Positions 48,180 through 58,770 are shown, counted from the first letter of the stretch. The stretch is 64,000 nt of DNA from Pseudomonas asiatica (GCF_009932335.1 NZ_BLJF01000003.1:744001-808000); one strand, 5' to 3'. Notes: generated by a model not told the origin, from the sequence alone. Numbers and translations: made by a program.

Positions 48180-49193
48180 ATGGAGAACAATCAGCCCATC
48201 ATCGTCAAGCGCGTCAAGCGCTTTGGCGGCGGCCACCACGGCGGCGCCTGGAAAATCGCCTTCGCCGACTTCGCCACGGCGATGATGGCGTTCTTCCTGG
48301 TGCTGTGGCTGTTGTCCACGGCCACCCCGGAACAGAAGATCGCCATTGCCGGCTACTTCAAGGACCCGATCGGCTTCTCGGAAAGCGGAACGCCCTACGT
48401 CATCGACCTGGGCGGCTCGCCTCAGCTGGCGCCGGAAAAGACCATCAACCCCGAAGCCAAGTCGGAGCCGACGCCTGATACCAGCATTCAGCTGGACAAG
48501 GACCAGGTGGAGACCATGGCCGAGCAGGTCGAGCGTGAGCGCCTGGAGTTGCTGCTGCAGGAACTGCAGAACAAGGTGGAAGAGAACCCGCAACTGCAGA
48601 AGTTCAAGGACCAGATCCTGTTCGAGATCACCCAGGACGGCCTGCGCATCCAGATCATGGACGCCGAGAACCGGCCAATGTTCGACATTGGCAGCGCGCG
48701 CCTGCAGCCGTACTTCGAGGACATCCTGCTGGCGATGGCCGACACCATCAAGGCGGTGCCGAACAAGATCAGCATCAGTGGCCACACCGACGCCAAGCCC
48801 TATGCCGGCAGTGGCGAGTTCGGCAACTGGGAATTGTCGGCCAACCGCGCCAACGCCGCGCGCCGTGCACTGGTGGCTGGCGGCTACCCGGATGGCCAGG
48901 TGGCGCGGGTGGTGGGTTATGCCTCGTCGTCGCTGTTCGACCGCAAGGACCCGTTCAACCCGGTCAACCGCCGCATCGACATCATCGTGCTGACCAAAAA
49001 AGCCCAGCGCAATATCGAAGGCGAGCAGGGCGCGCCGGAAGCACCGGCTGCCGAGCCCGCGCCGCCGGCCGCTGCGGCACCGGCGGTGCCAGGGGAGGCC
49101 GGGCAGGCCCCCATGCAGCCGCGTGAATTGCGCCAGAAGCTGAACATCTTCGAAGAGGGGACGCTGAAGATGGATGAGGCCAAGGACCAGTAG
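48180..49193 (+). CDS. motB: Flagellar stator protein MotB
   Basis: Stator subunit that anchors to peptidoglycan and carries protons. 337 aa. The single TM helix holds the essential proton-binding Asp30 (KIAFADFATAMMAFFLVLWL). The OmpA-like domain (about 140-275) has ISISGHTDAKPYAGSGEF and NWELSANRANAARRALV. The C-terminal tail is low-complexity Ala/Pro (PAAEPAPPAAAAPAVPGEAG). Starts 3 bp after motA. Confidence 0.96.
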   Translation: MENNQPIIVKRVKRFGGGHHGGAWKIAFADFATAMMAFFLVLWLLSTATPEQKIAIAGYFKDPIGFSESGTPYVIDLGGSPQLAPEKTINPEAKSEPTPDTSIQLDKDQVETMAEQVERERLELLLQELQNKVEENPQLQKFKDQILFEITQDGLRIQIMDAENRPMFDIGSARLQPYFEDILLAMADTIKAVPNKISISGHTDAKPYAGSGEFGNWELSANRANAARRALVAGGYPDGQVARVVGYASSSLFDRKDPFNPVNRRIDIIVLTKKAQRNIEGEQGAPEAPAAEPAPPAAAAPAVPGEAGQAPMQPRELRQKLNIFEEGTLKMDEAKDQ

Positions 49194-49218
49194 GTTCTTG
49201 GGGTGCCCTGCACGGTCC

Positions 49219-49338
49219 TTGTAGGAGCGGTCTTGCGTCGCGATCGGGCCGCAAGGCGGCCCCCGGACTTCTGCATTTTTGCAAAGATTGCTGGGGCCGC
49301 TCTGCGGCCCTATCGCGACACAAGGCCGCTCCTACAGG
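49219..49338. repeat. Inverted REP-like pair (family C)
   Basis: Copies at 49219-49266 and 49290-49338 facing each other; the first copy is diverged (TCTTGCGTCGCGATCGG) while the second is standard. Convergent gap between motB and rsgA. Confidence 0.83.
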
Positions 49339-49373
49339 CGCGTGCTGCAGCTGAGCCTCGCGCCCACAGGGGG

Positions 49374-50405
49374 TCAGTAAGCGTCTTCCGGCAAACTGGC
49401 GATGATCGAGCGGTAGCTGTTCATCCGTTGCTGCTTGATACGCCCCTCGTCCAGCGCCTTGAGCAGCGCACAGCCCGGTTCGCGATCATGCTTGCAGTCG
49501 CGGAAGCGGCAGGTGCCGAACAGGTCGCGGAACTCGATGAAACCATCCTCCACATCACTGCGGCTGACGTGACCCAGGCCGAACTCGCGGATGCCCGGTG
49601 AGTCGATCAGGTCGCCACCATTGGGGAAGTGGTACAGCCGCGCGGTGGTGGTGGTGTGGGTACCCTGGCCAGACCATTCCGACAGGTCGCCGACACGGGT
49701 GCCGGCCTCCGGCAGCAGGCTGTTGACCAGCGACGACTTGCCCACCCCCGATTGGCCGACGAACACGCTGATGTGGCCGTCGAGCATCTGCTGCAGGCGT
49801 TGCATGCCGTCACCGTGATGTGCCGAGACCTCGAGCAGCGGGTAGCCGAGCTCGCGGTAAACCTCCAGCAGCGCATGCAGGCCCGGGCCGTTCTCTTCGT
49901 TGATCAGGTCGGCCTTGTTCAGCAGCAGCAGCGGACGAATGCCGGCGTGCTCCGCCGCCACCAGGTAACGGTCGATCAGGTTGGGGTGCGGTTCGGGCGC
50001 GGGGGCAAAGACGATCACGATCAGGTCGACGTTGGCCGCCACCGGCTTCAGCTGGCCGTGGTTGTTAGGCCGGCACAGCTCGGTGCTGCGCGGCATCTGC
50101 GCGACGATCACGCCAATGCCCTGGTTGCCCGCCCGCCATACCACGCGGTCGCCGGTAACCAGCGCCGGCAGGTTGGCGCGCAAGTGGCAACGGAACACCT
50201 GGCCCGCGGCTTCGCCGTCCTGGGCTTCCACTTCTACCTGCACACCGAAGTGCGCAATCACCAGGCCCAACTGCTCTGGCCCAAGGTCGCCACCCTCCAG
50301 TTCCTGCAGCACGTGCTGTTCGCGTTTGGCCGCACGCGCGGCGCGCTCGTTCTGGATTTTTTCGATGCGCCAGTTCTGGCGGCGATTGAGCTGGCGTTTG
50401 GCCAT
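49374..50405 (-). CDS. rsgA: Ribosome small-subunit GTPase RsgA
   Basis: Circularly permuted GTPase that helps mature 30S subunits. 343 aa. The N-terminal OB fold comes first; the G motifs appear in permuted order: G4 LLLNKADL, G1 [13 protein letters not shown]3 [13 protein letters not shown]. The zinc cluster [14 protein letters not shown] lies near the C-terminus. ATG 50405 ([18 protein letters not shown]). Divergent from orn, as psd-rsgA-orn are neighbours in E. coli. Confidence 0.95.
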   Translation of the reverse strand: MAKRQLNRRQNWRIEKIQNERAARAAKREQHVLQELEGGDLGPEQLGLVIAHFGVQVEVEAQDGEAAGQVFRCHLRANLPALVTGDRVVWRAGNQGIGVIVAQMPRSTELCRPNNHGQLKPVAANVDLIVIVFAPAPEPHPNLIDRYLVAAEHAGIRPLLLLNKADLINEENGPGLHALLEVYRELGYPLLEVSAHHGDGMQRLQQMLDGHISVFVGQSGVGKSSLVNSLLPEAGTRVGDLSEWSGQGTHTTTTARLYHFPNGGDLIDSPGIREFGLGHVSRSDVEDGFIEFRDLFGTCRFRDCKHDREPGCALLKALDEGRIKQQRMNSYRSIIASLPEDAY

Positions 50406-50548
50406 GAAGGTTCCGTGCGTGGGGGCAGGTTGAAAACGGCAGGCAGTTTAGCACGCCAGGCGCCGGACCATTTGGCTTACCTTCGCACCGTGAATGGGCG
50501 TGCCTTGGCCACTACGCTACTATGACGGCCTATACGAGGAGCCCCCGC

Positions 50549-51091
50549 ATGCAAAACCCACAGAACCTGATCTGGATCGACCTGGAAATGACCGGCCTGG
50601 ATCCGGACAGCGACGTCATCATCGAGATGGCCACCATTGTCACCGACAGCGAACTGAACACCCTGGCCGAAGGGCCGGTGATTGCCATCCACCACAATGA
50701 CGAAGTGCTGGCGCGCATGGACGAGTGGAATACCCGCACCCATGGCGCTTCGGGCCTGACCCAGCGCGTTCGCGAGAGCAAGGTCGGCATGGCCGAAGCC
50801 GAGGCGCAGACCATTGCCTTCCTTGAGCAGTGGGTACCGAAAGGCAAGTCCCCGATCTGTGGCAACAGCATCTGCCAGGACCGCCGTTTCCTGTACCGAC
50901 ACATGCGCAACCTGGAAAACTACTTCCATTACCGCAATCTCGATGTTTCGACCCTGAAGGAACTGGCTGCACGCTGGGCACCTGATGTGCGCGACAGCTT
51001 CAAGAAGGGCAATACCCACCTGGCGCTGGACGACATCCGCGAATCGATCGCCGAACTGCGCCACTATCGCGAGCACTTCATCAAGGTATGA
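50549..51091 (+). CDS. orn: Oligoribonuclease Orn
   Basis: 3'-5' exonuclease degrading di- to pentaribonucleotides, including pGpG from c-di-GMP turnover. 180 aa. DEDDh motifs: [11 protein letters not shown] (Asp11, Glu13), [11 protein letters not shown] with the second Asp, and [16 protein letters not shown] with the catalytic His and Asp. ATG 50549 follows CGAGGAG; upstream frame not supported. Followed by a good terminator. Confidence 0.96.
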   Translation: MQNPQNLIWIDLEMTGLDPDSDVIIEMATIVTDSELNTLAEGPVIAIHHNDEVLARMDEWNTRTHGASGLTQRVRESKVGMAEAEAQTIAFLEQWVPKGKSPICGNSICQDRRFLYRHMRNLENYFHYRNLDVSTLKELAARWAPDVRDSFKKGNTHLALDDIRESIAELRHYREHFIKV

Positions 51092-51099
51092 GCCGAAAA

Positions 51100-51129
51100 G
51101 GCGCAGATATTGTATCTGCGCCCTCTTTT
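51100..51129 (+). terminator. Intrinsic terminator of orn
   Basis: GGCGCAGATA (51100-51109) pairs perfectly with TATCTGCGCC (51113-51122) around a 3-nt loop, followed by CTCTTTT. It starts 9 bp after the orn stop. Confidence 0.82.
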
Positions 51130-51191
51130 GGTGCCATGGGCAACTGGTTAGACTGCGCGCCTTTCTCGCACGCCCGCACGGACCCCGCACC

Positions 51192-51803
51192 ATGTTGTTG
51201 ATGCTCTACCTAATCGCCATCACCGCCGAAGCCATGACCGGCGCGTTGTCTGCAGGCCGCCGCGGCATGGACTGGTTCGGCGTGGTGCTGATTGCCTGCG
51301 TTACCGCCCTGGGTGGCGGCTCGGTGCGTGACGTGCTTCTCGGGCATTACCCGCTGACCTGGGTGAAGCATCCTGAATACCTGGTGCTGACCAGCTGTGC
51401 GGCGCTGCTGACCATTTTCATCGCGCCGATGATGCGCCGCCTGCGCTCGCTGTTCCTGGTGCTCGACGCCCTGGGGCTGGTGGCTTTTACCTTGATTGGC
51501 TGCATGACTGCGCTGGAGATGGGGCAGGGCATGCTGGTGGCGTCGATCAGCGGGGTGATCACCGGGGTATTCGGCGGGATCCTGCGGGATATCTTCTGCA
51601 ACGACATTCCCTTGGTGTTCCGCCGCGAGCTGTACGCCAGCGTGTCATTTGCCGCGGCGTGGTTCTACCTGGGGTGCGTGTATTTCAAGGTGCCGGCGGA
51701 GCAGGCGATGCTGCTGACCTTGTTTGGCGGGTTCCTGGTGCGGCTGCTGGCGATTCGGTTCCATTGGGAAATGCCCAAGTTCCACTACAACGACCAGCAG
51801 TGA
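51192..51803 (+). CDS. TRIC-family cation channel (UPF0126)
   Basis: A 203-aa membrane protein with seven helices built from two inverted repeats. Each repeat has the family glycine-arginine motif: LGGGSVRDVLLGHYPLTW and FGGILRDIFCNDIPLVFRRE. Prokaryotic TRIC proteins form trimeric potassium channels. ATG 51192 (MLLMLYLIAITAEAMTGALS); the frame upstream overlaps orn. Convergent with queG. Physiological role here not visible. Confidence 0.88.
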   Translation: MLLMLYLIAITAEAMTGALSAGRRGMDWFGVVLIACVTALGGGSVRDVLLGHYPLTWVKHPEYLVLTSCAALLTIFIAPMMRRLRSLFLVLDALGLVAFTLIGCMTALEMGQGMLVASISGVITGVFGGILRDIFCNDIPLVFRRELYASVSFAAAWFYLGCVYFKVPAEQAMLLTLFGGFLVRLLAIRFHWEMPKFHYNDQQ

Positions 51804-51817
51804 CCTTGACATGCGAT

Positions 51818-51908
51818 CCCTGTGGGAGCGGGTTCACCCGCGAACACGGGCGCAGCCCGTGCCATCCACCGCGGTGGCTTCTTCGCGGGTAAACCCGCTC
51901 CCACAAGG
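51818..51908. repeat. Inverted pair of REP elements (family A)
   Basis: Copies at 51818-51849 and 51876-51908 facing each other with the CGCGGGT-n-ACCCGC core; the first has TTCACC for TTTACC. Between them lie CGGGCGCAGCCCG and CCACCGCGGTGG, two further short palindromes. Convergent gap between the TRIC channel gene and queG. Confidence 0.88.
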
Positions 51909-51917
51909 TGTGTCTGG

Positions 51918-52982
51918 CTACGAAACGCCGTGCTGCGCCAGCGCCCACTCCACATGCTCCCTCACGAGCTCCGAGGCATCCTCGCGCCGCGCCTTCAGCG
52001 CTTCGATCACCGGGATTGTCGATGGCGCATTGCCAAGCCCCACCGCCAGGTTGCGCAACCAGCGCTCATACCCGGCCCGGCGCAATGGCCCGCCTTCGGT
52101 CTTGCGCAGGAAGGTCCTTTCATCCCACAGGAACATCTCCGCCAACTCGGCATTCTCCAGCCCGTGTCGTGGCTGGAAATCCTGCTCCTGGCTGTGCCTG
52201 GCAAAGCGGTTCCACGGGCAGACGATCTGGCAGTCATCGCAACCGAACACCCGGTTGCCCATCTTCGAACGTAACTCGACGGGGATCGGCCCCCGTAGTT
52301 CGATGGTCAGGTAGGAGATGCAGCGCCGAGCATCCAGCACATACGGCCCGACGAAGGCCTGGGTCGGGCAGATGTCCAGGCAGGCCTGGCAGCGCCCGCA
52401 ATGTTCGCTGGTGGTGGCTTCGTCCACCGGCAGTGGCAGGTCGACGAACAGCTCGGCGAGGAAGAAATAACTGCCCGCCTTGCGGTTGAGCAGCAGGGTG
52501 TTCTTGCCGATCCAGCCCAGCCCGGCCTGCTCGGCCAGGGCCTTTTCCAGCACCGGAGCGCTGTCGACGAAGGCGCGGTAGCCGAACGGGCCGATGGCTT
52601 CCTGAATGCGATCGGCCAGGAACTGCACGCGCTTGCGCACCAGCTTGTGGTAATCCCGGCCCAGGGCGTAGCGCGATACGTAGGCTTTTTCGGGCTGTGC
52701 CAGGCGCTGCGCCATCTGTGTGTCGCCGGGCAGGTAGTCCATGCGCAGCGATACCACGCGTACCGTGCCAGGGATCAATTGCTCTGGGTGTGCACGCTTG
52801 CTGCCGTGGGCACCCAGGTAATCCATCTCGCCCTGGTAGCCGGCGTCGAGCCAGCGCTGCAGGTGGTGTTCGTGTTCGCCAAGGTCTACCCCGGCGATGC
52901 CAACATGGGCAAAACCGAGTTCTTGGCCCCAAATCTTGATCGATTGGGCCAGTTGGGCGAGGTCAGGCGTACAGACGGACAT
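51918..52982 (-). CDS. queG: Epoxyqueuosine reductase QueG
   Basis: Cobalamin- and Fe-S-dependent enzyme for the last step of tRNA queuosine synthesis. 354 aa. Two 4Fe-4S ferredoxin-type clusters: CGRCQACLDICP (about 197) and CDDCQIVCPWN (about 248). ATG 52982 (MSVCTPDLAQLAQSIKIW); a TTG five codons upstream is possible. Divergent from nnrD with 65 bp between them. Convergent with the TRIC channel gene. Confidence 0.94.
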   Translation of the reverse strand: MSVCTPDLAQLAQSIKIWGQELGFAHVGIAGVDLGEHEHHLQRWLDAGYQGEMDYLGAHGSKRAHPEQLIPGTVRVVSLRMDYLPGDTQMAQRLAQPEKAYVSRYALGRDYHKLVRKRVQFLADRIQEAIGPFGYRAFVDSAPVLEKALAEQAGLGWIGKNTLLLNRKAGSYFFLAELFVDLPLPVDEATTSEHCGRCQACLDICPTQAFVGPYVLDARRCISYLTIELRGPIPVELRSKMGNRVFGCDDCQIVCPWNRFARHSQEQDFQPRHGLENAELAEMFLWDERTFLRKTEGGPLRRAGYERWLRNLAVGLGNAPSTIPVIEALKARREDASELVREHVEWALAQHGVS

Positions 52983-53047
52983 GGATGGGCAAGGCAATAC
53001 GGGCTCAGGTGCGTATAATTCTGCCAGACATTGGAGCCTTTGACCCC

Positions 53048-53908
53048 ATGCCGCAGACCAAACACCCCAGCCATACCCCTCAATTGCTCAGCAGCGTGAC
53101 TGTCGCGCACCTGCCGGCACGTCATGCGCATGCCCACAAAGGCGACTTCGGCCATGTACTGGTGGTCGGTGGCGACCTTGGTACCGGAGGCGCTGTGCTG
53201 CTCAGTGCCGAAGCCGCCCTGCGCTGTGGCGCGGGGCTGGTCAGTGTGGCGACCCGGCCCGAACACGTGACTGCCAGCCTGGCGCGCCTGCCGGAGGTCA
53301 TGTGCCTGGGCGCCAGTTCGGCCAACCAGCTGATGGGCGTGCTGGAGCGCGCTTCGGTGCTGGTGGTCGGCCCTGGTCTGGGCCAGGCAGCCTGGGGTCG
53401 CAGCCTGCTGTCGGCGGTGGCCAATGCCGAACGCCCGCAGGTGTGGGACGCCGATGCCCTGAACTTGCTGGCGCGCACCCCGCTGGCCCTGCCCAGTGGC
53501 AGCATCCTTACCCCGCACCCCGGGGAGGCGGCGCGGCTGCTGGGCATTTCCACCGAGGCTGTACAGGCGGATCGCCCGGGCGCTGCACGCAAGCTGGCGC
53601 GCCGTTACAACAGCGTCTGCGTGCTCAAGGGGGCCGGCACTCTGGTAGCCGACCCGGCCGGGCAACTGCTGTTGTGCGAACGTGGTCACCCGGCCATGGC
53701 CGGTGCCGGCCTTGGCGATGTGCTGACCGGCGTGCTGGCGGCGCTGTTGGCCCAAGGCCTGGATGCCTGGCACGCCGCGGGGCTGGGGGTATGGCTGCAC
53801 GCCTGTGCCGGCGAGCGTCTGGGCGTAAAAGGTAGAGGCCTGGCTGCCAGCGATCTGGCGCCGGTCATTCGTGAGTTGTTGGAGGAGCATTCTGCGTGTC
53901 TGGCTTAA
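53048..53908 (+). CDS. nnrD: ADP-dependent NAD(P)H-hydrate dehydratase NnrD
   Basis: Repairs hydrated NAD(P)H. The ribokinase-like fold is clear: LVVGGDLGTGGAVLLSAEAA, TPHPGEAARLLGI, and AMAGAGLGDVLTGVLAALLA (the GxGDxLxG motif). 286 aa, only the C-terminal half of bifunctional E. coli YjeF (about 515 aa), so the NnrE epimerase domain is absent from this gene. ATG 53048 has GGAG about 12 nt upstream. Overlaps tsaE by 13 bp, the conserved yjeF-yjeE order. Confidence 0.9.
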   Translation: MPQTKHPSHTPQLLSSVTVAHLPARHAHAHKGDFGHVLVVGGDLGTGGAVLLSAEAALRCGAGLVSVATRPEHVTASLARLPEVMCLGASSANQLMGVLERASVLVVGPGLGQAAWGRSLLSAVANAERPQVWDADALNLLARTPLALPSGSILTPHPGEAARLLGISTEAVQADRPGAARKLARRYNSVCVLKGAGTLVADPAGQLLLCERGHPAMAGAGLGDVLTGVLAALLAQGLDAWHAAGLGVWLHACAGERLGVKGRGLAASDLAPVIRELLEEHSACLA

Positions 53909-54369
53909 ACCTGTTTCTGGCCGATGAAGCGGCCACGGTCAAATTTGGCGCACAACTGGCCGAGGTGACCGGCGGTCACGGCGTTATTTTTCTGGAAGGT
54001 GACCTGGGTGCGGGCAAAACCACCCTGTCGCGTGGTCTGATTCGTGGCCTGGGCCATACTGGTGCAGTGAAAAGCCCGACCTTCACTGTGGTCGAGCCAT
54101 ACGAAATTGGTGATGTGCGGGCGTTCCATTTCGACCTGTATCGCCTGGTCGATCCGGAAGAGCTGGAGTTCATGGGTATTCGTGACTATTTCGAGGGCGA
54201 CCCGCTGTGCCTGTTCGAGTGGCCACAAAAGGGTGCGGGCGTTTTGCCAAAGCCCGACCTGACCATTACCATAAGCCCCCAAGCGGGCGGACGCTCGCTG
54301 AACCTTTCGCCGCAGGGGGCTCGCGGCGAGGCCTGGTGCGTGGCACTGGCCGAACACTATAAACAGTAA
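53896..54369 (+). CDS. tsaE: tRNA t6A-biosynthesis ATPase TsaE
   Basis: Partner of TsaB-TsaD in making t6A37. 157 aa. Walker A is LEGDLGAGKTTLSRGL; the family switch block is KSPTFTVVEPYEIG and FDLYRLVDPEEL. GTG 53896 (MSGLNLFLADEAATVKF) overlaps the nnrD end. Followed 11 bp later by amiB. Confidence 0.95.
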   Translation: MSGLNLFLADEAATVKFGAQLAEVTGGHGVIFLEGDLGAGKTTLSRGLIRGLGHTGAVKSPTFTVVEPYEIGDVRAFHFDLYRLVDPEELEFMGIRDYFEGDPLCLFEWPQKGAGVLPKPDLTITISPQAGGRSLNLSPQGARGEAWCVALAEHYKQ

Positions 54370-54380
54370 GTGGGGTAGGT

Positions 54381-55811
54381 ATGCGCATACGCGCACTGGT
54401 CGCCATCGTTGGGCTGCTGCTGACAACGGTGACCGTTGACGCTCTGGCCGTCACTCAAGTCAAGAGCATGCGCCTGTGGCGCGCGCCGGACAACACGCGG
54501 CTGGTCTTTGACCTGTCTGGCCCCGTGCAACACAGCGTCTTCACCCTGAGTGCACCTGATCGCCTGGTTATCGACATCAATGGCGCGACCTTGGCCGCGC
54601 CACTGAACGTGGCTACCTCCAATACGCCGATCAGCAGCGTGCGTTCGGCTCAGCGCACCCCGACCGACCTGCGCGTGGTGGTCGACCTGAAAAAGTCGGT
54701 GACCCCGAAAAGCTTCACCCTGGCGCCCAATGCCCAATACGGCAACCGGCTGGTGGTCGACCTGTACGATCAGGAGGCTGACGCAATTGCGGCCAGCGCG
54801 CCGACTCCGGCACCCGCCCCGGTACCAACGCCTGCAACCACGCCGGCGGTGCCGGTGAGCCCGGCCCAGCCTGCCATCAAGCTACCGCCGGTACCCAGCG
54901 GAAAGCGTGACATCGTGGTTGCCATCGATGCAGGCCACGGCGGTGAGGACCCGGGTGCGTCCGGCTCGCGTGGCCAGCATGAAAAAGACATCGTGCTGCA
55001 GATCGCCAAGGAGTTGCAGCGCCAGATCAACAGCGAGAAAGGCTTCCGGGCCGAGCTGACCCGTACGGGCGACTACTTCATCCCGCTGCGCAAGCGCACG
55101 GAAATCGCCCGCAAGAAGGGCGCCGACCTGTTCATCTCGATCCACGCCGACGCCGCGCCGTCCCGCGCCGCCTTTGGTGCCTCGGTATTCGCCCTGTCGG
55201 ACCGCGGCGCCACCTCGGAGACTGCGCGCTGGCTGGCCGACACGGAAAACCGTTCCGACCTGATCGGTGGTGCCGGTAACGTCAGCCTCGACGACAAGGA
55301 CCGCATGCTGGCCGGCGTGCTGCTCGACCTGTCGATGACCGCCACGCTCAGCTCCAGCCTCAATGTCGGGCAGAAGGTGCTGGGCAACATGGGCCGCATT
55401 ACCTCCCTGCACAAGCAGCGGGTGGAACAGGCCGGTTTCATGGTGCTGAAGTCGCCGGATATTCCGTCGATCCTCGTTGAAACCGGGTTCATCTCGAACA
55501 ACAACGAAGCCGCCAAGCTGGCCACCGCCAGCCATCAGCAGGCCTTGGCCCGTTCGATCCACACTGGTGTGCGCCAGTATTTCCAGCAGAACCCACCGCC
55601 GGGCACCTACATCGCCTGGCTGCGCGACACCGGCAAGATCGCCGCTGGCCCGCGTGAGCACACGGTACGCCCTGGCGAGACCCTGGCGATGCTTGCCGTG
55701 CGCTACCAGGTCAGCGTGACCAGCCTGCGCAGCACCAACAGCCTCAAGACCGATGAACTGAAGGTCGGCCAGCGCCTCGATATCCCCGCTACCACGTTGG
55801 CCTCGCAATGA
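54381..55811 (+). CDS. amiB: N-acetylmuramoyl-L-alanine amidase AmiB with AMIN and LysM domains
   Basis: Periplasmic cell-separation amidase. 476 aa: signal peptide ([23 protein letters not shown]), AMIN septal-targeting domain about 27-130, a Pro/Ala/Thr-rich linker ([20 protein letters not shown]), amidase_3 domain about 178-400 with zinc ligands in [13 protein letters not shown] and [10 protein letters not shown] and the catalytic Glu in [10 protein letters not shown], then a LysM at about 425-470 ([20 protein letters not shown]). The LysM is typical of Pseudomonas AmiB. Overlaps mutL by 4 bp. Confidence 0.94.
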   Translation: MRIRALVAIVGLLLTTVTVDALAVTQVKSMRLWRAPDNTRLVFDLSGPVQHSVFTLSAPDRLVIDINGATLAAPLNVATSNTPISSVRSAQRTPTDLRVVVDLKKSVTPKSFTLAPNAQYGNRLVVDLYDQEADAIAASAPTPAPAPVPTPATTPAVPVSPAQPAIKLPPVPSGKRDIVVAIDAGHGGEDPGASGSRGQHEKDIVLQIAKELQRQINSEKGFRAELTRTGDYFIPLRKRTEIARKKGADLFISIHADAAPSRAAFGASVFALSDRGATSETARWLADTENRSDLIGGAGNVSLDDKDRMLAGVLLDLSMTATLSSSLNVGQKVLGNMGRITSLHKQRVEQAGFMVLKSPDIPSILVETGFISNNNEAAKLATASHQQALARSIHTGVRQYFQQNPPPGTYIAWLRDTGKIAAGPREHTVRPGETLAMLAVRYQVSVTSLRSTNSLKTDELKVGQRLDIPATTLASQ

Positions 55812-57703
55812 CTGGCGGTTCGCGCATCCAGCTGCTCAGCCCGCGGCTGGCCAACCAGATTGCCGCCGGCGAGGTTGTCGAGCGGCCGGCCTCTGTCGCC
55901 AAAGAGTTGCTGGAGAACAGCCTGGACTCCGGCGCCCGGCGTATCGACGTGGAAGTTGAGCAGGGCGGCGTCAAGCTGCTGCGGGTGCGTGACGATGGCA
56001 GCGGCATTTCCGCCGACGACCTGCCGCTGGCCCTGGCCCGTCACGCCACCAGCAAGATCCGCGAGCTGGAAGACCTGGAAGGGGTATTGAGCCTGGGCTT
56101 CCGTGGTGAGGCCCTGGCCTCGATCAGCTCGGTGGCGCGCCTGACCCTTACCTCGCGTACCGCCAGCGCTACCGAGGCCTGGCAGGTGGAAACCGAAGGC
56201 CGCGACATGACCCCGCGGGTGCAGCCGGCGGCGCACCCGGTGGGTACTTCGGTGGAAGTGCGCGACCTGTTCTTCAATACCCCGGCCCGGCGCAAGTTCC
56301 TCAAGGCCGAGAAAACCGAATTCGATCACCTGCAGGAAGTGATACGGCGCCTGGCGCTGGCGCGCTTCGATGTCGGCTTCCACCTGCGCCACAACGGCAA
56401 GAGCATCCTCAGCCTGCACGAGGCCCGCGATGAAACCGCCCGTGCGCGGCGGGTGGGCGCCATCTGCGGCCCGGGCTTCATGGAGCAGGCGCTGCCGATC
56501 GACGTGGAACGCAACGGCCTTCGCCTTTGGGGCTGGGTCGGCCTGCCGACGTTCTCGCGCAGCCAGGCAGACCTGCAGTATTTCTTCGTCAACGGCCGTG
56601 CGGTGCGCGACAAGCTGGTCGCCCACGCCGTGCGCCAGGCTTACCGCGACGTGCTGTTCAATGGTCGGCACCCGACCTTTGTGCTGTTCCTGGAGCTGGA
56701 GCCCAACGGCGTCGACGTCAACGTGCACCCGACCAAGCACGAAGTGCGTTTCCGCGAGGGGCGCTCGGTGCACGACTTCTTGTATGGCACCCTGCATCGC
56801 GCCCTGGCCGATGTGCGCCCGGAAGACCAGTTGGCGGCGCCAGTTGCCGTACCCGAAGTGGTCCGCCCCACGGGCCCGCAGGCCGGTGAGTTCGGCCCCC
56901 AGGGCGAAATGCGCCTGGCCTCGCCGGTGCTCGAGCAGCCGCGTGGCCCGCAGCAGTCATTCTCCAGCGGTGGTAGTGGTGCGGGTTACCAGTACCAGTA
57001 CACGCCGCGCCCCTCGCAGCCGCTGCCGGCCGCCGAGGCACAGGCGGTGTATCGCGAATTTTACAAACCGCTGGATGACGGCGCGGTGCCGACGACGCTG
57101 CCTGAAAGCCAGGGCGATGTTCCACCGCTGGGCTACGCGTTGGCGCAGCTCAAGGGTATCTACATCCTGGCCGAGAATGCCATTGGCCTGGTGCTGGTAG
57201 ACATGCACGCCGCTCACGAGCGCATCATGTACGAGCGCCTCAAGGTGGCCATGGCCAGCGAAGGCCTCAGCGGCCAGCCGCTGCTGGTGCCCGAGACCCT
57301 GGCCCTGAGCCAGCGTGAAGCAGACTGCGCCGAAGAGCACGCGCAGTGGTTCCAACGGCTGGGTTTCGAACTGCAGCGTCTGGGCCCCGAGACCTTGGCT
57401 ATCCGCCAGATCCCGGCTTTGCTCAAGCAGGCCGAGGCCAACCGCCTGGTGCAGGATGTACTCGCCGACCTGATGGAATACGGCACCAGCGACCGTATCC
57501 AGGCGCACCTCAACGAGCTGCTCGGTACCATGGCCTGTCACGGTGCCGTGCGCGCCAACCGGCGCCTGGCGATCCCCGAGATGAACGCCCTGCTGCGTGA
57601 CATGGAAAACACCGAGCGCAGCGGCCAGTGCAACCATGGTCGCCCCACCTGGACCCAGATGGGCCTGGACGACCTGGACAAACTCTTCCTGCGCGGTCGA
57701 TGA
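55808..57703 (+). CDS. mutL: DNA mismatch repair protein MutL
   Basis: Links MutS mismatch recognition to strand removal. 631 aa. N-terminal GHKL ATPase: [55 protein letters not shown]. The C-terminal dimerisation domain contains [16 protein letters not shown] at about 464-479, a DMHA-x2-E-x4-E metal site, so this MutL is probably an endonuclease. A Pro/Gln/Ser-rich linker (about 340-420) separates the parts. ATG overlaps the amiB stop (ATGA). Confidence 0.95.
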   Translation: MTGGSRIQLLSPRLANQIAAGEVVERPASVAKELLENSLDSGARRIDVEVEQGGVKLLRVRDDGSGISADDLPLALARHATSKIRELEDLEGVLSLGFRGEALASISSVARLTLTSRTASATEAWQVETEGRDMTPRVQPAAHPVGTSVEVRDLFFNTPARRKFLKAEKTEFDHLQEVIRRLALARFDVGFHLRHNGKSILSLHEARDETARARRVGAICGPGFMEQALPIDVERNGLRLWGWVGLPTFSRSQADLQYFFVNGRAVRDKLVAHAVRQAYRDVLFNGRHPTFVLFLELEPNGVDVNVHPTKHEVRFREGRSVHDFLYGTLHRALADVRPEDQLAAPVAVPEVVRPTGPQAGEFGPQGEMRLASPVLEQPRGPQQSFSSGGSGAGYQYQYTPRPSQPLPAAEAQAVYREFYKPLDDGAVPTTLPESQGDVPPLGYALAQLKGIYILAENAIGLVLVDMHAAHERIMYERLKVAMASEGLSGQPLLVPETLALSQREADCAEEHAQWFQRLGFELQRLGPETLAIRQIPALLKQAEANRLVQDVLADLMEYGTSDRIQAHLNELLGTMACHGAVRANRRLAIPEMNALLRDMENTERSGQCNHGRPTWTQMGLDDLDKLFLRGR

Positions 57704-57704
57704 A

Positions 57705-58676
57705 ATGAGCGGCAAGCCCCCTGCAATATTCCTGATGGGCCCGACGGCGGCCGGCAAAACCGACCTGGCCATCGAGCTGACCAAAGTACTGCCGTGCGAG
57801 CTGATCAGCGTCGATTCGGCGCTGGTCTACCGCGGCATGGACATCGGTTCGGCCAAGCCCTCCAAAGAAATCCTCGCCGCCCACCCGCACCGGCTGATCG
57901 ACATTCGCGACCCGGCCGAAAGCTATTCGGCTGCGCAGTTCCGTGCCGATGCCCTGGAAGCCATGGCCGAGATCACCGCACGCGGCAAGATCCCGTTGCT
58001 GGTGGGCGGCACCATGCTCTATTACAAGGCGTTGATCGATGGCCTGGCCGATATGCCGGCGGCCGATGCCGCGGTGCGTGCCGAGCTGGAAGCCCAGGCC
58101 GAAGCGCTGGGGCTGGCCGAGTTGCACCGCCAGTTGGCCGAGGTTGACCCTGAGTCGGCGGCGCGTATCCACCCCAACGACCCGCAGCGATTGATCAGGG
58201 CGTTGGAGGTTTACCGGGTGAGTGGCGAGAGCATGACGGCACATCGACAGCGTCAATTCGCGGAAAGTCGCGGCGCAGACGCAGGCGCTGGCGGACATTT
58301 GCCCTATACTGTCGCGAGTTTGGCGATTGCTCCTACAGATCGTCACATTTTGCATCAGCGAATTGCGTTACGATTTTCACAGATGCTGGAACAGGGCTTC
58401 GTCGACGAGGTCCGATCGCTGCGAGCCAGAAGTGACTTGCACGCCGGGCTGCCGTCTATACGGGCAGTGGGGTATCGGCAGGTCTGGGATTACCTGGACG
58501 GCAAGCTGACTGAGAATGAGATGCGTGAACGCGGTATCATTGCCACCAGGCAGCTGGCCAAGCGGCAGTTCACCTGGTTGCGTGGCTGGCCTGAAGTACA
58601 CTGGCTTGACAGCCTGGCCTGCGACAATCTGTCCCGCACCTTGAAATACCTTGGGGCCATCTCCATATTGAGCTGA
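57705..58676 (+). CDS. miaA: tRNA dimethylallyltransferase MiaA
   Basis: Adds the isopentenyl group to A37 of tRNAs reading UNN codons. 323 aa. P-loop [35 protein letters not shown] and [14 protein letters not shown] near the N-terminus, [19 protein letters not shown] in the middle, [14 protein letters not shown] toward the end. ATG 57705 is one base after the mutL stop. Followed by a 94-bp AT-rich gap before hfq. Confidence 0.94.
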   Translation: MSGKPPAIFLMGPTAAGKTDLAIELTKVLPCELISVDSALVYRGMDIGSAKPSKEILAAHPHRLIDIRDPAESYSAAQFRADALEAMAEITARGKIPLLVGGTMLYYKALIDGLADMPAADAAVRAELEAQAEALGLAELHRQLAEVDPESAARIHPNDPQRLIRALEVYRVSGESMTAHRQRQFAESRGADAGAGGHLPYTVASLAIAPTDRHILHQRIALRFSQMLEQGFVDEVRSLRARSDLHAGLPSIRAVGYRQVWDYLDGKLTENEMRERGIIATRQLAKRQFTWLRGWPEVHWLDSLACDNLSRTLKYLGAISILS

Positions 58677-58770
58677 GTCCCTGCTGATTGCCGTCTATTC
58701 TTGCGAAGGGGCGGCCTAATTTATCGATTTTCTTGATTTTCTATTATTGATCCTTACAGGAGTGCGGCAT

